DNA of 64,000 nt from Bradyrhizobium sp. ORS 285 (GCF_900176205.1 NZ_LT859959.1:5353001-5417000), one strand, 5' to 3'. Shown: positions 1 to 8,849, numbered from the stretch's first letter. A program made the numbers and translations. The notes: generated by a model not told the origin, from the letters alone.

Positions 1-185
1 AGCATGGCGGCGTCCAGCGAGGCCGACAGCTTCGCCTTGGCGCGCACCGCCAACGAGTAGTCGATCGCCGAGCCGATGAAGGCGAGGATCGGCAGCAGCG
101 CGATGGCGAAGATGACGGCGATATTACCGCTCTCGTCACGACGGAACCGCGACAGCAATGTGAGGTAAGGTTTTCCGGCCGACAC
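1..185 (-). CDS. TadE/TadG-like pilus assembly protein, N-terminal part (cut by window edge)
   Basis: Only the first ~61 codons are inside the window; the rest lies beyond base 1. The peptide begins with a basic stretch (LLSRFRRDESGNIAV) followed by a single hydrophobic helix (IFAIALLPILAFIGSAIDY) and a K/A-rich segment. This is the usual N-terminus of TadG/TadE-like Flp pilus assembly proteins, anchored in the inner membrane with a long periplasmic part. No ATG is available. I chose GTG at 185 because GGGAG sits about 7 bases upstream. A second gene with the same N-terminal architecture lies at 56767-57993. The C-terminal domain cannot be judged here. Confidence 0.75.
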   Translation of the reverse strand, partial: MSAGKPYLTLLSRFRRDESGNIAVIFAIALLPILAFIGSAIDYSLAVRAKAKLSASLDAAM

Positions 186-490
186 GGCCACGCTCCCAAC
201 AGACAAGATCAATTGCGCGGGATGTTGCTGGCCAAGCGTTACGTTGGAATTGATTGAATTGCCGAGAGTCGGTTACACCGTCTTTCTGATTGTCGTAAAC
301 GGTGCGGCTGCACCGTCCCGGCGCCGCATGTCTGATATGCAGCCGCCCGGCGAGCCGCTGGGCCGCCCCCGCGCGGAGGCGCGGCGCCCCTCCTCCGGTA
401 CCCCGATTGCAAAGCGAGGTCGCCGATAGCATAGTCCCGCCGCTTTTCAGCGCCGTTGCGCTGATTCTTCAGGGGTGTTTGGGGACGACG
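186..490. other. Intergenic region between divergent genes
   Basis: These 305 bases separate the TadG-like gene from the lysine-rich protein gene. They must hold both promoters. I see a short palindrome (GGTGCGGCTGCACC, about 300-313) but no recognisable operator, RNA gene or repeat. Short open frames here look like GC-driven shadows. Confidence 0.4.
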
Positions 491-895
491 ATGGCAGATG
501 CCGATCTTGATGCCGTGATCCGGCAACTGGCCAAGCAGCAGAACAAGACCATCCTGGCGGCGGCCAAGAAGCGGAAGGACCGCTTCAACGGCCTGGCCAT
601 GAAGGCCAAGGACAAGGACGCCAAGGAGCGGTTCAAGATGCTGGCCCGCGAGGCGGTCGAGCAGGCCAATGCGGCCGCGCGCCGGCTGCTGATCTCCGCC
701 GACAACGTCGCCGACAGCTACGCCCGCGCGATGCGACAGGCGGCCGCGGCGGAGCTGCCGAAGACGATCGAGAAAAAGGCCGACAAGCCGGCCGACGCTG
801 CGGCGGCGAAGCCGTCAGGCAAGGCGGCCAAGAAGGTCACCAAGCAGGCACCTGCCAAGGCCGCGGCAAAAAAGGCGGCGAAGGCGAAGGGCTGA
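491..895 (+). CDS. Small lysine/alanine-rich protein with histone H1-like tail
   Basis: The product is 134 residues. The first ~95 residues are charged and predicted helical (MADADLDAVIRQLAKQQNK onward). The last ~40 residues are almost only Lys, Ala and Pro with repeated KKA/KAAAK steps, like eukaryotic histone H1 tails and bacterial H1-like nucleoid proteins. There is no signal peptide or membrane segment. The start at 491 follows GGGGACGACG. I do not recognise a named family. A DNA-binding or nucleoid role is inferred from composition only; a polyphosphate- or RNA-binding tail is equally possible. It appears monocistronic. Confidence 0.75.
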   Translation: MADADLDAVIRQLAKQQNKTILAAAKKRKDRFNGLAMKAKDKDAKERFKMLAREAVEQANAAARRLLISADNVADSYARAMRQAAAAELPKTIEKKADKPADAAAAKPSGKAAKKVTKQAPAKAAAKKAAKAKG

Positions 896-1067
896 GCCGG
901 GCGTTCCGCCAAGCCGGACGCCTGCCGAAGATCGCCGGGACTCCGCGCGACGGCCCGCACGAAGGCGGGATCGCGCAGGCGTTGCGTCCCGAAAATTTTG
1001 CCGTTCCTAGCAACCATCGCCGCATCCCCGACTTGCTCCGGAGGTCTTTTTCGACGCGGAGATGGGA

Positions 1068-2243
1068 ATGAAGGCGCTGGTCTGGCATGGCAAAGAGGAC
1101 ATCCGCTGCGACACGGTCAGCGATCCCGAGATCGAGCACGCGCGCGACGCGATCATCAAGGTGACGAGCTGCGCGATCTGCGGCTCTGATCTGCACCTGT
1201 TCCACAACTACATCCCCGCGATGATGCCCGGCGACATCATGGGCCACGAGACCATGGGCGAGGTCGTCGAGGTCGGCTCTGGCGTCAACGGCAAGCTGAA
1301 GAAGGGCGACCGCATCGTCGTGCCCTTCACGATCATCTGCGGCGAATGCGACCAGTGCAAGCGCGGCAATTTCTCGGTATGCGAGACCACCAACCGTAAC
1401 AAGCACATGGCCGAGAAGGTGTTCGGCCATACCACCGCGGGCCTGTTCGGCTACACCCATCTGACCGGCGGCTATCCCGGCGGCCAGGCCGAATATCTGC
1501 GCGTGCCCTACGCGGACGCGACGCATATCAAGGTGCCGGACGGGATGAGCGACGAGCAGGCGCTGTTCCTCAGCGACATCTTCCCGACCGGCTGGCAGGC
1601 GGCGGCGCAATGCGACATCGAGCCGGAGGATACTGTCGCGGTGTGGGGCTGCGGCCCGGTCGGCCAGATGGCGATCCGCAGCGCCATTCTGCTTGGCGCG
1701 AAACAAGTGATCGCGATCGACCGCATTCCGGAGCGGCTGGCGATGGCAGAAGCCGGCGGCGCCATCACCATCAATTTCGACAAGGAGAGCGTGGTCTCCA
1801 GGCTCAACGAGCTGACCGACAACAAGGGTCCGGAGAAGTGCATCGACTGCGTCGGCTTTGAGAGCCATGTCAGCATGGCACAGCCGGACAGCGTGCTCGA
1901 TCGCGCCAAGCAGATGTTCATGCTCGAAAACGACCGGCCGCACGTGCTGCGCGAGATCATCTATGTCTGCCGGCCCGGCGGCATCGTCTCGATCCCCGGC
2001 GTCTATTCAGGCTTGTCCGACATGGTGCCGATGGGCGCGCTGATGAACAAGGGGCTGACGATCAGGACCGGCCAGACCCACGTCAACCGCTGGACCGACG
2101 AACTCAAGCGGCGGATCGAGGACGGCCAGATCGATCCGTCCTTCGTCATCACCCACACCGTGCCGCTGGCGCAGGGCCCTGAGATGTATCGCGCCTTCCG
2201 CGACAAGCAGGACAGCTGCGTCAAGGTCGTGTTGAAGCCATAA
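1068..2243 (+). CDS. Zinc-dependent alcohol dehydrogenase (MDR family)
   Basis: A medium-chain dehydrogenase/reductase of 391 residues that should oxidise an alcohol or hydroxymethyl adduct with NAD(P). Catalytic zinc ligands are visible as Cys38 (CAICGSD), His60 and Glu61. Structural zinc cysteines are C91, C94, C97 and C105. The Rossmann nucleotide-binding motif is GCGPVG near residue 190. The length and the ~30-residue insertion near 260-290 match the glutathione-dependent formaldehyde dehydrogenase-like branch, but the substrate cannot be read from sequence. I prefer ATG 1068 because GGAG at 1058-1061 is spaced 6 bases from it; ATG 1062 is also in frame. The downstream membrane protein gene follows 13 bases later, so the two are probably co-transcribed. 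Confidence 0.93.
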   Translation: MKALVWHGKEDIRCDTVSDPEIEHARDAIIKVTSCAICGSDLHLFHNYIPAMMPGDIMGHETMGEVVEVGSGVNGKLKKGDRIVVPFTIICGECDQCKRGNFSVCETTNRNKHMAEKVFGHTTAGLFGYTHLTGGYPGGQAEYLRVPYADATHIKVPDGMSDEQALFLSDIFPTGWQAAAQCDIEPEDTVAVWGCGPVGQMAIRSAILLGAKQVIAIDRIPERLAMAEAGGAITINFDKESVVSRLNELTDNKGPEKCIDCVGFESHVSMAQPDSVLDRAKQMFMLENDRPHVLREIIYVCRPGGIVSIPGVYSGLSDMVPMGALMNKGLTIRTGQTHVNRWTDELKRRIEDGQIDPSFVITHTVPLAQGPEMYRAFRDKQDSCVKVVLKP

Positions 2244-2256
2244 GGGATCGTACAGC

Positions 2257-2793
2257 ATGTTTCATTTTTCCAATCTCGTCCGTTCCAAGGGCGATCCCAA
2301 GATCATCTCCACCGGCCCGAGCTCGCTGACATCAGCGGATCGGCTGGCGCGCGGGCTCGGCTGGTTCTCGATCGCGCTCGGCACCCTTGAACTGCTGGCG
2401 CCGCATCGGGTGACCCATGCATTGGGCATGGAAGGCCGCGAGGGGCTGGTGCGCGCCTATGGGGTGCGCGAGTTGCTCGCCGGCGTGATGACCTTGTCGG
2501 TGGAGAAGCGCGCCGGCCTGATGAGCCGCGTGGCGGGTGATGGGCTGGACATGGCGACGCTGGTCGGCGAGCTCAGGCCTAGCAATCCGCGCGCCGGCTC
2601 CGTGCTGGCGGCACTGGTCATGGTCGGCGGCATCACTGCGTTGGACTACATGTGCGCGCAGGACCTCAAGGCGCAACACGATCCGCGGCGCGGCCGCAAG
2701 CGGCTGTACACCGATCGCAGCGGATATCCTAAGGGCATCACGGCCGCCAAGGGGGCAGCACTGCCGAAGCCCGCAAGCACGGCAGCGACCTAG
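2257..2793 (+). CDS. Membrane protein resembling the membrane part of cyclase/dehydrase proteins
   Basis: The product is 178 residues. After a polar N-terminus (residues 1-30) it has two to three hydrophobic segments (GLGWFSIALGTLELLAP near 37-53, VRELLAGVMTL near 70-80, VLAALVMVGGITALDYM near 112-130) and a basic C-terminal tail. This resembles the DUF4267-like membrane portion often attached to, or found beside, cyclase/dehydrase (START-like) proteins in rhizobia. The function is unknown. It starts 13 bases after the alcohol dehydrogenase stop, which suggests one transcript. Confidence 0.85.
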   Translation: MFHFSNLVRSKGDPKIISTGPSSLTSADRLARGLGWFSIALGTLELLAPHRVTHALGMEGREGLVRAYGVRELLAGVMTLSVEKRAGLMSRVAGDGLDMATLVGELRPSNPRAGSVLAALVMVGGITALDYMCAQDLKAQHDPRRGRKRLYTDRSGYPKGITAAKGAALPKPASTAAT

Positions 2794-2812
2794 AAGCCGA
2801 GCAGGAAGCGAG

Positions 2813-3682
2813 CTACGGCTTCAGCGTTACGGTGAACAAGCGGAAGCCTGCGATCTTCGGGAAGGCTTCCGCAGCCTCGGGCGAGGCCAGCGCAACGATC
2901 GCAGCGCTCACCTCGCCATTGCTGAGGCGCGTGATCGCGGTCGCCTGCCCTTCCAGCAGCAGCACCTCGGACGCACCGGACGCATTCATGGCCGCGGTGA
3001 TCTTTGCGTTGGACTTGGCGTAGCGCTCGTCGATCGCGATCACCTTGCCGCTGAGATCTCCCACACTGCGCACGTTCGGCCGCGCCAGCAGCACTGCGAC
3101 GAGATGACTGTCGGTGGGCCCTTCGGGGACACGCAGCGCCGTCATGCGCTCAGCGAGTTCGGCCGCCACCGTGACCGCCGCCACCATGACCTCGGTCTGG
3201 ACCTTGCCCGCATTCGGCGCCGCCTCCTTGGCGGGGGCCGGCGTGCTGACCACGGGCGCGGACGCGCCATCGACGGGCGGAATCGGATCGGGCCGCGACG
3301 TCCGCGCCTGGGTGTCGGCCGGCTTCGGCGTCGGTGTCGATTTGGGTGTTGGCTTGGCGTCCTGCTTGGAGTCGAGCTTGGGTTCGGGCTTCGACTGGGG
3401 CTTGGACTCGGCTGCCGCGACCTGAGACGCAGCCCGGCGCTTGGCGGCGCGCGCATGCTTGCGCTGCAGGGCCGCGCGGCGCGCCACGCCGGCTGGAGCT
3501 TTGCGGCTTGCCTGTGCCGGCTCTGGCGACAGCGCCGGCTGGATGACGACCGGACTATCAGTGCAGCCCCCGCCGCTGAGATCCACACAAGGCGAGGCGA
3601 GTTGCGGCGGCGCCGTATGGCTGCAGCCCGCCAGTGCCAAGGCTGATATGATGGCCAACGCGCCAAAACAAAGCGCTCTCAC
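2813..3682 (-). CDS. Lipoprotein with Pro/Lys-rich linker and TAXI-like binding-protein domain
   Basis: A 289-residue lipoprotein. A type II signal sequence ends in the lipobox LAGC, giving Cys20 as the lipidation site. It is followed by a disordered, repetitive Lys/Pro/Ser linker (about residues 70-150, KPxPK repeats). The C-terminal ~130 residues (LSGKVIAIDERYAKSNAKI region) resemble one lobe of TAXI/phosphonate-type periplasmic binding proteins. The linker suggests the domain is held away from the membrane, perhaps through peptidoglycan. GTG at 3682 is chosen because AGGAG lies 8 bases upstream and it begins directly at the signal peptide. It converges with the gene at 2257-2793. No permease is nearby, so a transport role is doubtful. 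Confidence 0.8.
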   Translation of the reverse strand: MRALCFGALAIISALALAGCSHTAPPQLASPCVDLSGGGCTDSPVVIQPALSPEPAQASRKAPAGVARRAALQRKHARAAKRRAASQVAAAESKPQSKPEPKLDSKQDAKPTPKSTPTPKPADTQARTSRPDPIPPVDGASAPVVSTPAPAKEAAPNAGKVQTEVMVAAVTVAAELAERMTALRVPEGPTDSHLVAVLLARPNVRSVGDLSGKVIAIDERYAKSNAKITAAMNASGASEVLLLEGQATAITRLSNGEVSAAIVALASPEAAEAFPKIAGFRLFTVTLKP

Positions 3683-3950
3683 TTTTCCCGCTCCTGACGA
3701 CTTCCCCGCGCGCAAGATGCGCGTCTGCCTTGGCTGCCATCTCACCCGTGATGCGTTAAACTCCGGCTTATTCGCCGGTCACGAGCAGGCGTGTCAGTGT
3801 GGCGTGGTTAATGTCCCGCGCATGAATCGGCCATTCCTGCCGGCGCGACGGCTGTCTCGTCCGGGGCGCAGCGCAACTGATGAGAAAGGGCGAGACATGC
3901 CGGCCCTTTCAGGTAGGAATGTCGTGGTCATCATCAGGTCGGGGGAAGCT

Positions 3951-4439
3951 ATGAGGTCGTTCCGTCGCGCCTGCGCCGCAGGTCTGGCGCTCGGCTTGCT
4001 GTCAGGCTCGGGTCCGGCGCGCGCCGACTCCATCGCCCGCTACGACTGCACGATTGTCGGCACGATGGGGCTTGAGCCGATCGGCGATCGCCCCGGCCAC
4101 ATGCTGGTCAGCTTCCAATATTCCTGCGTCGGCACCGACGGCCTGATGAAGGGCGCGACCTACACGGCCAACGTCGCCTCCGAATGGGAAAACCAGAAGG
4201 GGACCTATCTGTACGGCGCCGGCATCCATCGCAGCCCTGACGGCTACGCGGTCGCCGTGCTGACCGAAGGCAAGGGCTCCGTGCAGATGAAGGACGGCGC
4301 GCCCGCGATCTCCGAGGCCGCCGGCAAGGTCGTCTTTCGGCTGGCATCCGGTCGCTTCGCGGCGCTGGCCGGCCGCACCGTGAATTTCACCGCCCGGCTG
4401 GTCGGGCCCGGACACCTGGTCTACGAGCTCACCGATTGA
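3951..4439 (+). CDS. Secreted hypothetical protein
   Basis: The product is 162 residues with a clear signal peptide (basic MRSFRRACAAG, hydrophobic core, cleavage after ARA near residue 26). The mature part is about 135 residues with two cysteines (YDCTIVGT and YSCVG), which could form a periplasmic disulfide, and a beta-rich pattern. I do not recognise the family. ATG 3951 follows GGGGGAAGCT, a reasonable ribosome binding site. It reads toward pgm, with about 150 bases between them. Location in the periplasm is the only safe inference. Confidence 0.8.
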   Translation: MRSFRRACAAGLALGLLSGSGPARADSIARYDCTIVGTMGLEPIGDRPGHMLVSFQYSCVGTDGLMKGATYTANVASEWENQKGTYLYGAGIHRSPDGYAVAVLTEGKGSVQMKDGAPAISEAAGKVVFRLASGRFAALAGRTVNFTARLVGPGHLVYELTD

Positions 4440-4590
4440 GGCGCCGCGGCGGTCCGGATTTCCGTTGATCGGATCACCTCCCGCCGCCATGTTGGTCGGC
4501 AGGCCGGCTGCGACGGTCCTCGTCCCCGCCCTTCTCGGGGCGGAACGATCCGCCGCCGCCGATGTTTCTCGAACTTGCGAAGGATGCTCC

Positions 4591-6231
4591 ATGGCCAAGA
4601 CAGACCCCGCTGCCGGCAAGCCGATCGCCAATGCCGCGCTCGCCAACATTCCGCGGCTGATCACGGCCTATTATGCGCTGAAGCCCGATCCGCACGAACC
4701 GACCCAGCGGGTCGCGTTCGGCACCTCCGGCCATCGCGGCTCGTCGCTGAAGACCGGCTTCAACGAGAACCATATTCTGGCCACGACACAGGCGCTGTGC
4801 GACTACCGGCGTCAACAGGGCCTCGACGGCCCGTTGTTCGTCGGCATCGACACCCATGCGCTGGCCGAGCCCGCGCTCGCCAGCGCGCTTGAGGTGTTCG
4901 GTGCCAATGGCGTCGAGGTGATGGTCGACAGTGACGGTGGCTACACGCCGACGCCCGTCATCTCCCACGCCATCATCTCCTACAACAAGGGCCGCACGGC
5001 GCATCTCGCCGATGGCGTGGTCATCACGCCGTCACATAACCCGCCTGAGGACGGCGGCTACAAATACAATCCGCCGCATGGCGGCCCCGCCGACACGGAC
5101 GCCACGGGTGAGATCGAGCGGCAGGCCAATGTCTATCTCGCCAACGACCTCGACGGCGTCTCGCGCATCAGCTACAAGCAAGCCAAGCAGCGCGGCTCCA
5201 TTCACGCTCACGACTACATCACGCCATACGTTGCCGATCTCGCCAACACCGTTGATCTCGACGCGGTGAAAGCCTCCGGCGTCAAGATCGGCATCGACCC
5301 GCTCGGTGGTGCCGCCATCGCCTATTGGGCGCCGATCATCGAGCGCTATGGCCTCAACGCGACGATCGTCAACGATGTCGTCGATCCGACCTTCCGCTTC
5401 ATGACCGCGGATTGGGACGGCAAGATCCGCATGGATTGCTCGTCGCCCTATGCGATGGCGAGCCTGATCGCGATGCGCGAGCGCTTCGACGTCGCCTTTG
5501 CCAACGACACCGACGCCGACCGCCACGGCATCGTGACGCGCTCAGGCGGGCTGATGAATCCGAACCATTATCTGGCGACCGCGATCGCCTATCTGTTTGC
5601 GCATCGGCCGGACTGGCGCAGCGATGCCGCGATCGGCAAGACGATCGTCTCGAGCTCGCTGATCGACCGAGTCGCGAACAAGCTCGGCCGCAAGCTGGTG
5701 GAGACGCCGGTCGGCTTCAAATGGTTCGTCGAGGGGCTCGGCTCCGGCAGCTTCGGCTTCGCCGGCGAGGAGAGCGCCGGCGCCTCGTTCCTGAAGCGCG
5801 ACGGCACGGTGTGGACCACCGACAAGGACGGTCTCATCCTCGGCCTGCTCGCCGCCGAGATCATGGCCAAGCGCGGCCGCGATCCGAGCGAGCTCTACAA
5901 GGAGTTGACCTCGGAGCTCGGGGCTCCCGTCTACGAGCGCATCGACGTGCCGGCCTCGCCGCCGCAGAAGGCAGCGCTGAAGGCGCTGACGCCGGAGAAG
6001 TTGAACCTCAAGGAGCTTGCCGGCGATCCGGTCCGCGTCGTGCACACCAAGGCTCCCGGCAACGGCCAGTCCTTCGGCGGCATCAAGGTCGAGACCGACT
6101 ACGGCTGGTTCGCCGCCCGCCCCTCCGGCACCGAGGACGTCAACAAGCTCTACGCCGAAAGCTTCCGCGACGCCGAGCATCTCAAGCGTATCCAGAGCGA
6201 AGCCCAGGCAGCGTTGTCCAGGGTGGCGTAG
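4591..6231 (+). CDS. pgm: Phosphoglucomutase, alpha-D-glucose phosphate-specific
   Basis: The 546-residue enzyme interconverts glucose-1-phosphate and glucose-6-phosphate in the cytoplasm, linking glycolysis to glycogen, trehalose and surface glycan synthesis. The phosphoserine loop is TPSHNPP with Ser148, the Mg-binding loop is DTDADRHG near residue 305, the sugar-binding segment GEESAGASF is near 395, and the phosphate-binding loop RPSGTEDVNK is near the C-terminus. Length and order match Escherichia coli Pgm (546 residues) rather than the PgcA or phosphomannomutase branches. ATG 4591 has GAAGGA about 8 bases upstream. It is flanked by secreted-protein genes and looks monocistronic. Confidence 0.97.
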   Translation: MAKTDPAAGKPIANAALANIPRLITAYYALKPDPHEPTQRVAFGTSGHRGSSLKTGFNENHILATTQALCDYRRQQGLDGPLFVGIDTHALAEPALASALEVFGANGVEVMVDSDGGYTPTPVISHAIISYNKGRTAHLADGVVITPSHNPPEDGGYKYNPPHGGPADTDATGEIERQANVYLANDLDGVSRISYKQAKQRGSIHAHDYITPYVADLANTVDLDAVKASGVKIGIDPLGGAAIAYWAPIIERYGLNATIVNDVVDPTFRFMTADWDGKIRMDCSSPYAMASLIAMRERFDVAFANDTDADRHGIVTRSGGLMNPNHYLATAIAYLFAHRPDWRSDAAIGKTIVSSSLIDRVANKLGRKLVETPVGFKWFVEGLGSGSFGFAGEESAGASFLKRDGTVWTTDKDGLILGLLAAEIMAKRGRDPSELYKELTSELGAPVYERIDVPASPPQKAALKALTPEKLNLKELAGDPVRVVHTKAPGNGQSFGGIKVETDYGWFAARPSGTEDVNKLYAESFRDAEHLKRIQSEAQAALSRVA

Positions 6232-6259
6232 CCTCCGCCAACGCGAGGGCCGAGGCGCT

Positions 6260-6275
6260 TGTGACGGCTGTCACA
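6260..6275. promoter_or_regulatory. CRP/FNR-like binding site upstream of the 6349 gene
   Basis: The sequence reads TGTGA-CGGCTG-TCACA, an exact match to the classical CRP consensus TGTGA-N6-TCACA. Its centre is about 81 bases before the start codon at 6349. A second shared block, GTCGGGGCATG, lies at 6290-6300, exactly 30 bases from the first base of the box. Similar boxes lie at 6770-6785 and 50956-50971. Confidence 0.6.
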
Positions 6276-6348
6276 TACGTCTCGACCAGGTCGGGGCATG
6301 GTCCGGTCACAGGCTGCATCGTGCGGCCAGACCATAGGGACCAGAACA

Positions 6349-6600
6349 ATGCTCCGTCGCATCGCGCTCTTCGCCGTCGCGGCCGCTGCCGCCATCACCA
6401 TGCTCGCGGCCTCCGCGGCTCCATCGGCCGCCCTTGATCTCAGCTGGGTGAGCAACAAGGGTTACGTCCAATGCCTCAACTACGCCTCCGCGCATTCGCG
6501 CTACTATCCGCCTGGCTATCAGCGTGAAGCCGACTATGACAAGATGCAGCGCGCCTGTAACCGCGGCTATTATCCGAACCGCCCGGGCGTGCAATACTGA
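6349..6600 (+). CDS. Small secreted protein, function unknown
   Basis: An 83-residue protein with a typical signal peptide (MLRRIALFAVAAAAAITML, cleavage after SAA near residue 29). The mature part of ~54 residues is rich in Tyr, Arg and Asn and holds two cysteines (VQCLNYA and RACNRGYY), consistent with one periplasmic disulfide. I do not recognise the family. It is preceded by a perfect CRP-type box and followed by a strong hairpin terminator, so it is a single-gene transcript. ATG 6349 follows a weak AGGGA. It is one of three small secreted proteins encoded in a row. Confidence 0.8.
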   Translation: MLRRIALFAVAAAAAITMLAASAAPSAALDLSWVSNKGYVQCLNYASAHSRYYPPGYQREADYDKMQRACNRGYYPNRPGVQY

Positions 6601-6622
6601 TCGCTGAACTGTGACGCTGTTG

Positions 6623-6659
6623 AAGCCCGGAAGGTCTGCGCCTTGCGGGCTTTTCGTTT
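6623..6659 (+). terminator. Rho-independent terminator after the 6349 gene
   Basis: The arms AAGCCCG and CGGGCTT, extended internally by AAGG/CCTT, form a hairpin followed by TTCGTTT. It lies 22 bases after the stop of the small secreted protein. Confidence 0.75.
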
Positions 6660-6769
6660 GCCGAGATGAGACTGTGTGTGACGCTTCGCACGTCGCATGA
6701 GCGGCGATGTCCGCATGCGTGCTTCGATAATCTCTTCCTCGACCGCCTCGGCGTTGCGCACGGAGCTTG

Positions 6770-6785
6770 CGTGAGCCGCGTCACA
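6770..6785. promoter_or_regulatory. CRP/FNR-like binding site upstream of the 6858 gene
   Basis: CGTGA-GCCGCG-TCACA matches TGTGA-N6-TCACA at 9 of 10 positions. The centre is about 80 bases before ATG 6858. GTCGGGGCATG recurs at 6800-6810, again exactly 30 bases from the start of the box, as at 6260/6290. Confidence 0.55.
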
Positions 6786-6857
6786 TCCGTCCGCCGAGCG
6801 TCGGGGCATGCTGCCCACCACCACCGACGCCCCCCAACATCAACAAGAGATCATCCA

Positions 6858-7094
6858 ATGACCGCGCGAATCTCCTCGATTGCCTTGGCCGCTCTTCTCG
6901 GCGTCGCCGCAGGCGGCCTCAGCATCACCTCGGCGAACGCCGCGACGCGCGTCGTGGCCGGCCCCGCGTCCATCGCCGACAGGCCGGCCAATTCGCTCGT
7001 CGTCCCCGCCGTCAAGCTGCAAGGCCCCAAGACCATCGGCAAGCGACCGGCGAGGGTCTGCCGCGGCGGATCCTGGCGCCACTGCCCGACCTGA
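6858..7094 (+). CDS. Small secreted basic protein, function unknown
   Basis: A 78-residue protein with a signal peptide (MTARISSIALAALLGVAAGG, cleavage after ANA near residue 28). The ~50-residue mature part is basic and ends in RVCRGGSWRHCPT, with two cysteines 8 residues apart, which could form a small disulfide loop. The next gene encodes a similarly built protein, suggesting an old duplication or a common role in the periplasm. A CRP-like box and a shared downstream block lie upstream. ATG 6858 follows AAGAGA. No family recognised. Confidence 0.75.
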   Translation: MTARISSIALAALLGVAAGGLSITSANAATRVVAGPASIADRPANSLVVPAVKLQGPKTIGKRPARVCRGGSWRHCPT

Positions 7095-7142
7095 GCGCGA
7101 TCCTCGCACAAGCCACGCATTCATTTTCAGCCAGTGACCAAA

Positions 7143-7358
7143 ATGACCAGATACATCCTCACCGTCGCAGCCGCCCTCCTCGTCACCGCGGTGACCGTCG
7201 CAAGCTCGGCCAGTCCGGCGGCCGCGGGGCGTTTCATCGGCGCTCGGAGCGACATCAGCAACAAACCGGCCGCGTCTCCCAGGCTGCCGCCGCTCGTCAA
7301 TCAAAGCCTGATCAAGAAATGCCGAGAGGAGTATTACGGGCCGAAGTGCCGCCGCTGA
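7143..7358 (+). CDS. Small secreted basic protein, function unknown
   Basis: A 71-residue protein with a signal peptide (MTRYILTVAAALLVTAVTV, cleavage after AAA near residue 28) and a short basic mature part ending KKCREEYYGPKCRR with two cysteines 9 residues apart. The layout parallels the 6858 gene 48 bases upstream, including a PAxSP/PARP-type segment before the Cys pair. The two are probably co-transcribed. GTG 7134 is an alternative in-frame start; ATG 7143 is preferred because it begins at the basic n-region. No function can be assigned. Confidence 0.7.
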   Translation: MTRYILTVAAALLVTAVTVASSASPAAAGRFIGARSDISNKPAASPRLPPLVNQSLIKKCREEYYGPKCRR

Positions 7359-7503
7359 CGAACGCGAGACGCCGTAGCGTCGGCGGCAGGCCGTTGCTCG
7401 CCGCCCACCGTATCAACAGGTCTCGCCGCGGCCGTTTCCCTTTTTGCGCCAGTTCGGATATCGATGGAGAGACAAGGGATTAGACAGCCATCGGTGAGAC
7501 CGG

Positions 7504-8823
7504 ATGCGAAGCTCTTCGACTGCCTTGCGCGTCACCTTCAGCGCGCTCGCAACCTCCTTCATGCTGGTTGTCAGCGCGTCGGCGCAAATGGCGCCGGACG
7601 CCACGGCACCACGGCCGAAGCCGACGCCGTCGATGCGCGCCGCGTCCTGTCATAACGGCCAGAGCTTTGATCGCTTTCTCGCCGAGCTGAAGCAGCGCGC
7701 GGTCGCCGAGGGCGTGTCGCAGCGCGCGATCGCCGCTGCGTCGCCCTACCTCACCTATGACCAGGGCATCGTCAACCGCGACCGCGGCCAGCGCGTGTTC
7801 GGCCAGCTGTTCACCGAGTTCGCCGGCCGCATGGCGGCGGTCTACCGGATGCAGAACGGCCAGCAGCACATCAAGGCGCATGCGGCCGCGTTCGCGCGCG
7901 CCGAGAAGGAGTATGGCGTGCCGCCGGCGGTCATCGCAGCGTTCTGGGGATTGGAGAGCGATTTCGGCTCCAATATGGGTAACCTGCCGGTGCTGCCGTC
8001 GCTGGTGTCGCTGGCCTATGACTGTCGCCGCAGCGAGCGTTTTCAGAACGAGACCATCGCTGCGCTCAAGGTCATCGACCGCGGCGACCTCACGCCGTCA
8101 GAGATGATCGGCTCCTGGGCCGGCGAACTCGGCCAGACCCAGTTCCTGCCGACGCACTACGTCACCTACGCCGTCGACTATGATGGCGACGGCCGCCGCG
8201 ATCTCTTGCGCAGCGCGCCCGACGTGATCGGTTCGACCGCGAACTACATTGCGACCGGCCTGAAATGGCGCCGCGGCGAACCCTGGCTGGAAGAGATCCG
8301 CGTGCCGCAGAATTTCCCCTGGGAGCAGGCCGATCTCACCGTCAAGGCTGAGCGCCGCAAATGGGCCGGCCTGGGGGTGACCTATGCCGACGGACGGCCG
8401 CTGCCCAACGATGCGCTGGAGGCCTCGGTGCTGCTGCCGATGGGCCGCAATGGCCCGGCCTTCCTGGCCTACGCCAATTTCGCTGCTTACACCGAGTGGA
8501 ACAACTCGCTGATCTATTCGACCACCGCGGCCTATCTCGCCACCCGGATCGCCGGCGCCGCGCCGATGCGCAAGCCGGCAGGGCCCGTGGCGCAGCTGCC
8601 GTTCAACGAGATCAAGGAGCTGCAGCAGCTGCTCGTGAAGGCCGGCTTCGACGTCGGCAAGGTCGACGGCGTCCTCGGCCAGCAGAGCCGAATCGCGGTC
8701 AAGACGATGCAGCAGCGGCTGGGCTTGCCGGCGGATTCCTGGCCGACGGCCGAGCTGCTGGCGCGGATGCGCGGCGGCACGCCGCGGGCAGCCGCGCCCG
8801 CACCGGCTACGGCATCGCGCTGA
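7504..8823 (+). CDS. Lytic murein transglycosylase (MltB-like, SLT_2) with C-terminal peptidoglycan-binding domain
   Basis: A 439-residue periplasmic enzyme that cleaves peptidoglycan glycan strands with formation of 1,6-anhydromuramic ends. A signal peptide (residues 1-28) is followed by the SLT_2/MltB catalytic domain (about 50-345). The catalytic Glu is Glu151 in WGLESDFG, and the family motifs GELGQTQFLP and DYDGDGRRDL are present. The last ~65 residues form a PG_binding_1 fold (LQQLLVKAGFDVGKVDGVLG). There is no lipobox, so this is the soluble type common in rhizobia. It is 26 bases from the tautomerase gene downstream. Confidence 0.93.
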   Translation: MRSSSTALRVTFSALATSFMLVVSASAQMAPDATAPRPKPTPSMRAASCHNGQSFDRFLAELKQRAVAEGVSQRAIAAASPYLTYDQGIVNRDRGQRVFGQLFTEFAGRMAAVYRMQNGQQHIKAHAAAFARAEKEYGVPPAVIAAFWGLESDFGSNMGNLPVLPSLVSLAYDCRRSERFQNETIAALKVIDRGDLTPSEMIGSWAGELGQTQFLPTHYVTYAVDYDGDGRRDLLRSAPDVIGSTANYIATGLKWRRGEPWLEEIRVPQNFPWEQADLTVKAERRKWAGLGVTYADGRPLPNDALEASVLLPMGRNGPAFLAYANFAAYTEWNNSLIYSTTAAYLATRIAGAAPMRKPAGPVAQLPFNEIKELQQLLVKAGFDVGKVDGVLGQQSRIAVKTMQQRLGLPADSWPTAELLARMRGGTPRAAAPAPATASR

Positions 8824-8849
8824 TCATCAACCGCTGAAGGACAACGGCC

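Noticed and set aside
6260..6300. TGTCACAT with downstream GTCG read as an ECF41-type sigma promoter
   Set aside because: The spacing between TGTCACA and CGTC-like bases does not fit, and the full TGTGA-N6-TCACA symmetry in all three sites fits a CRP/FNR-family site better.
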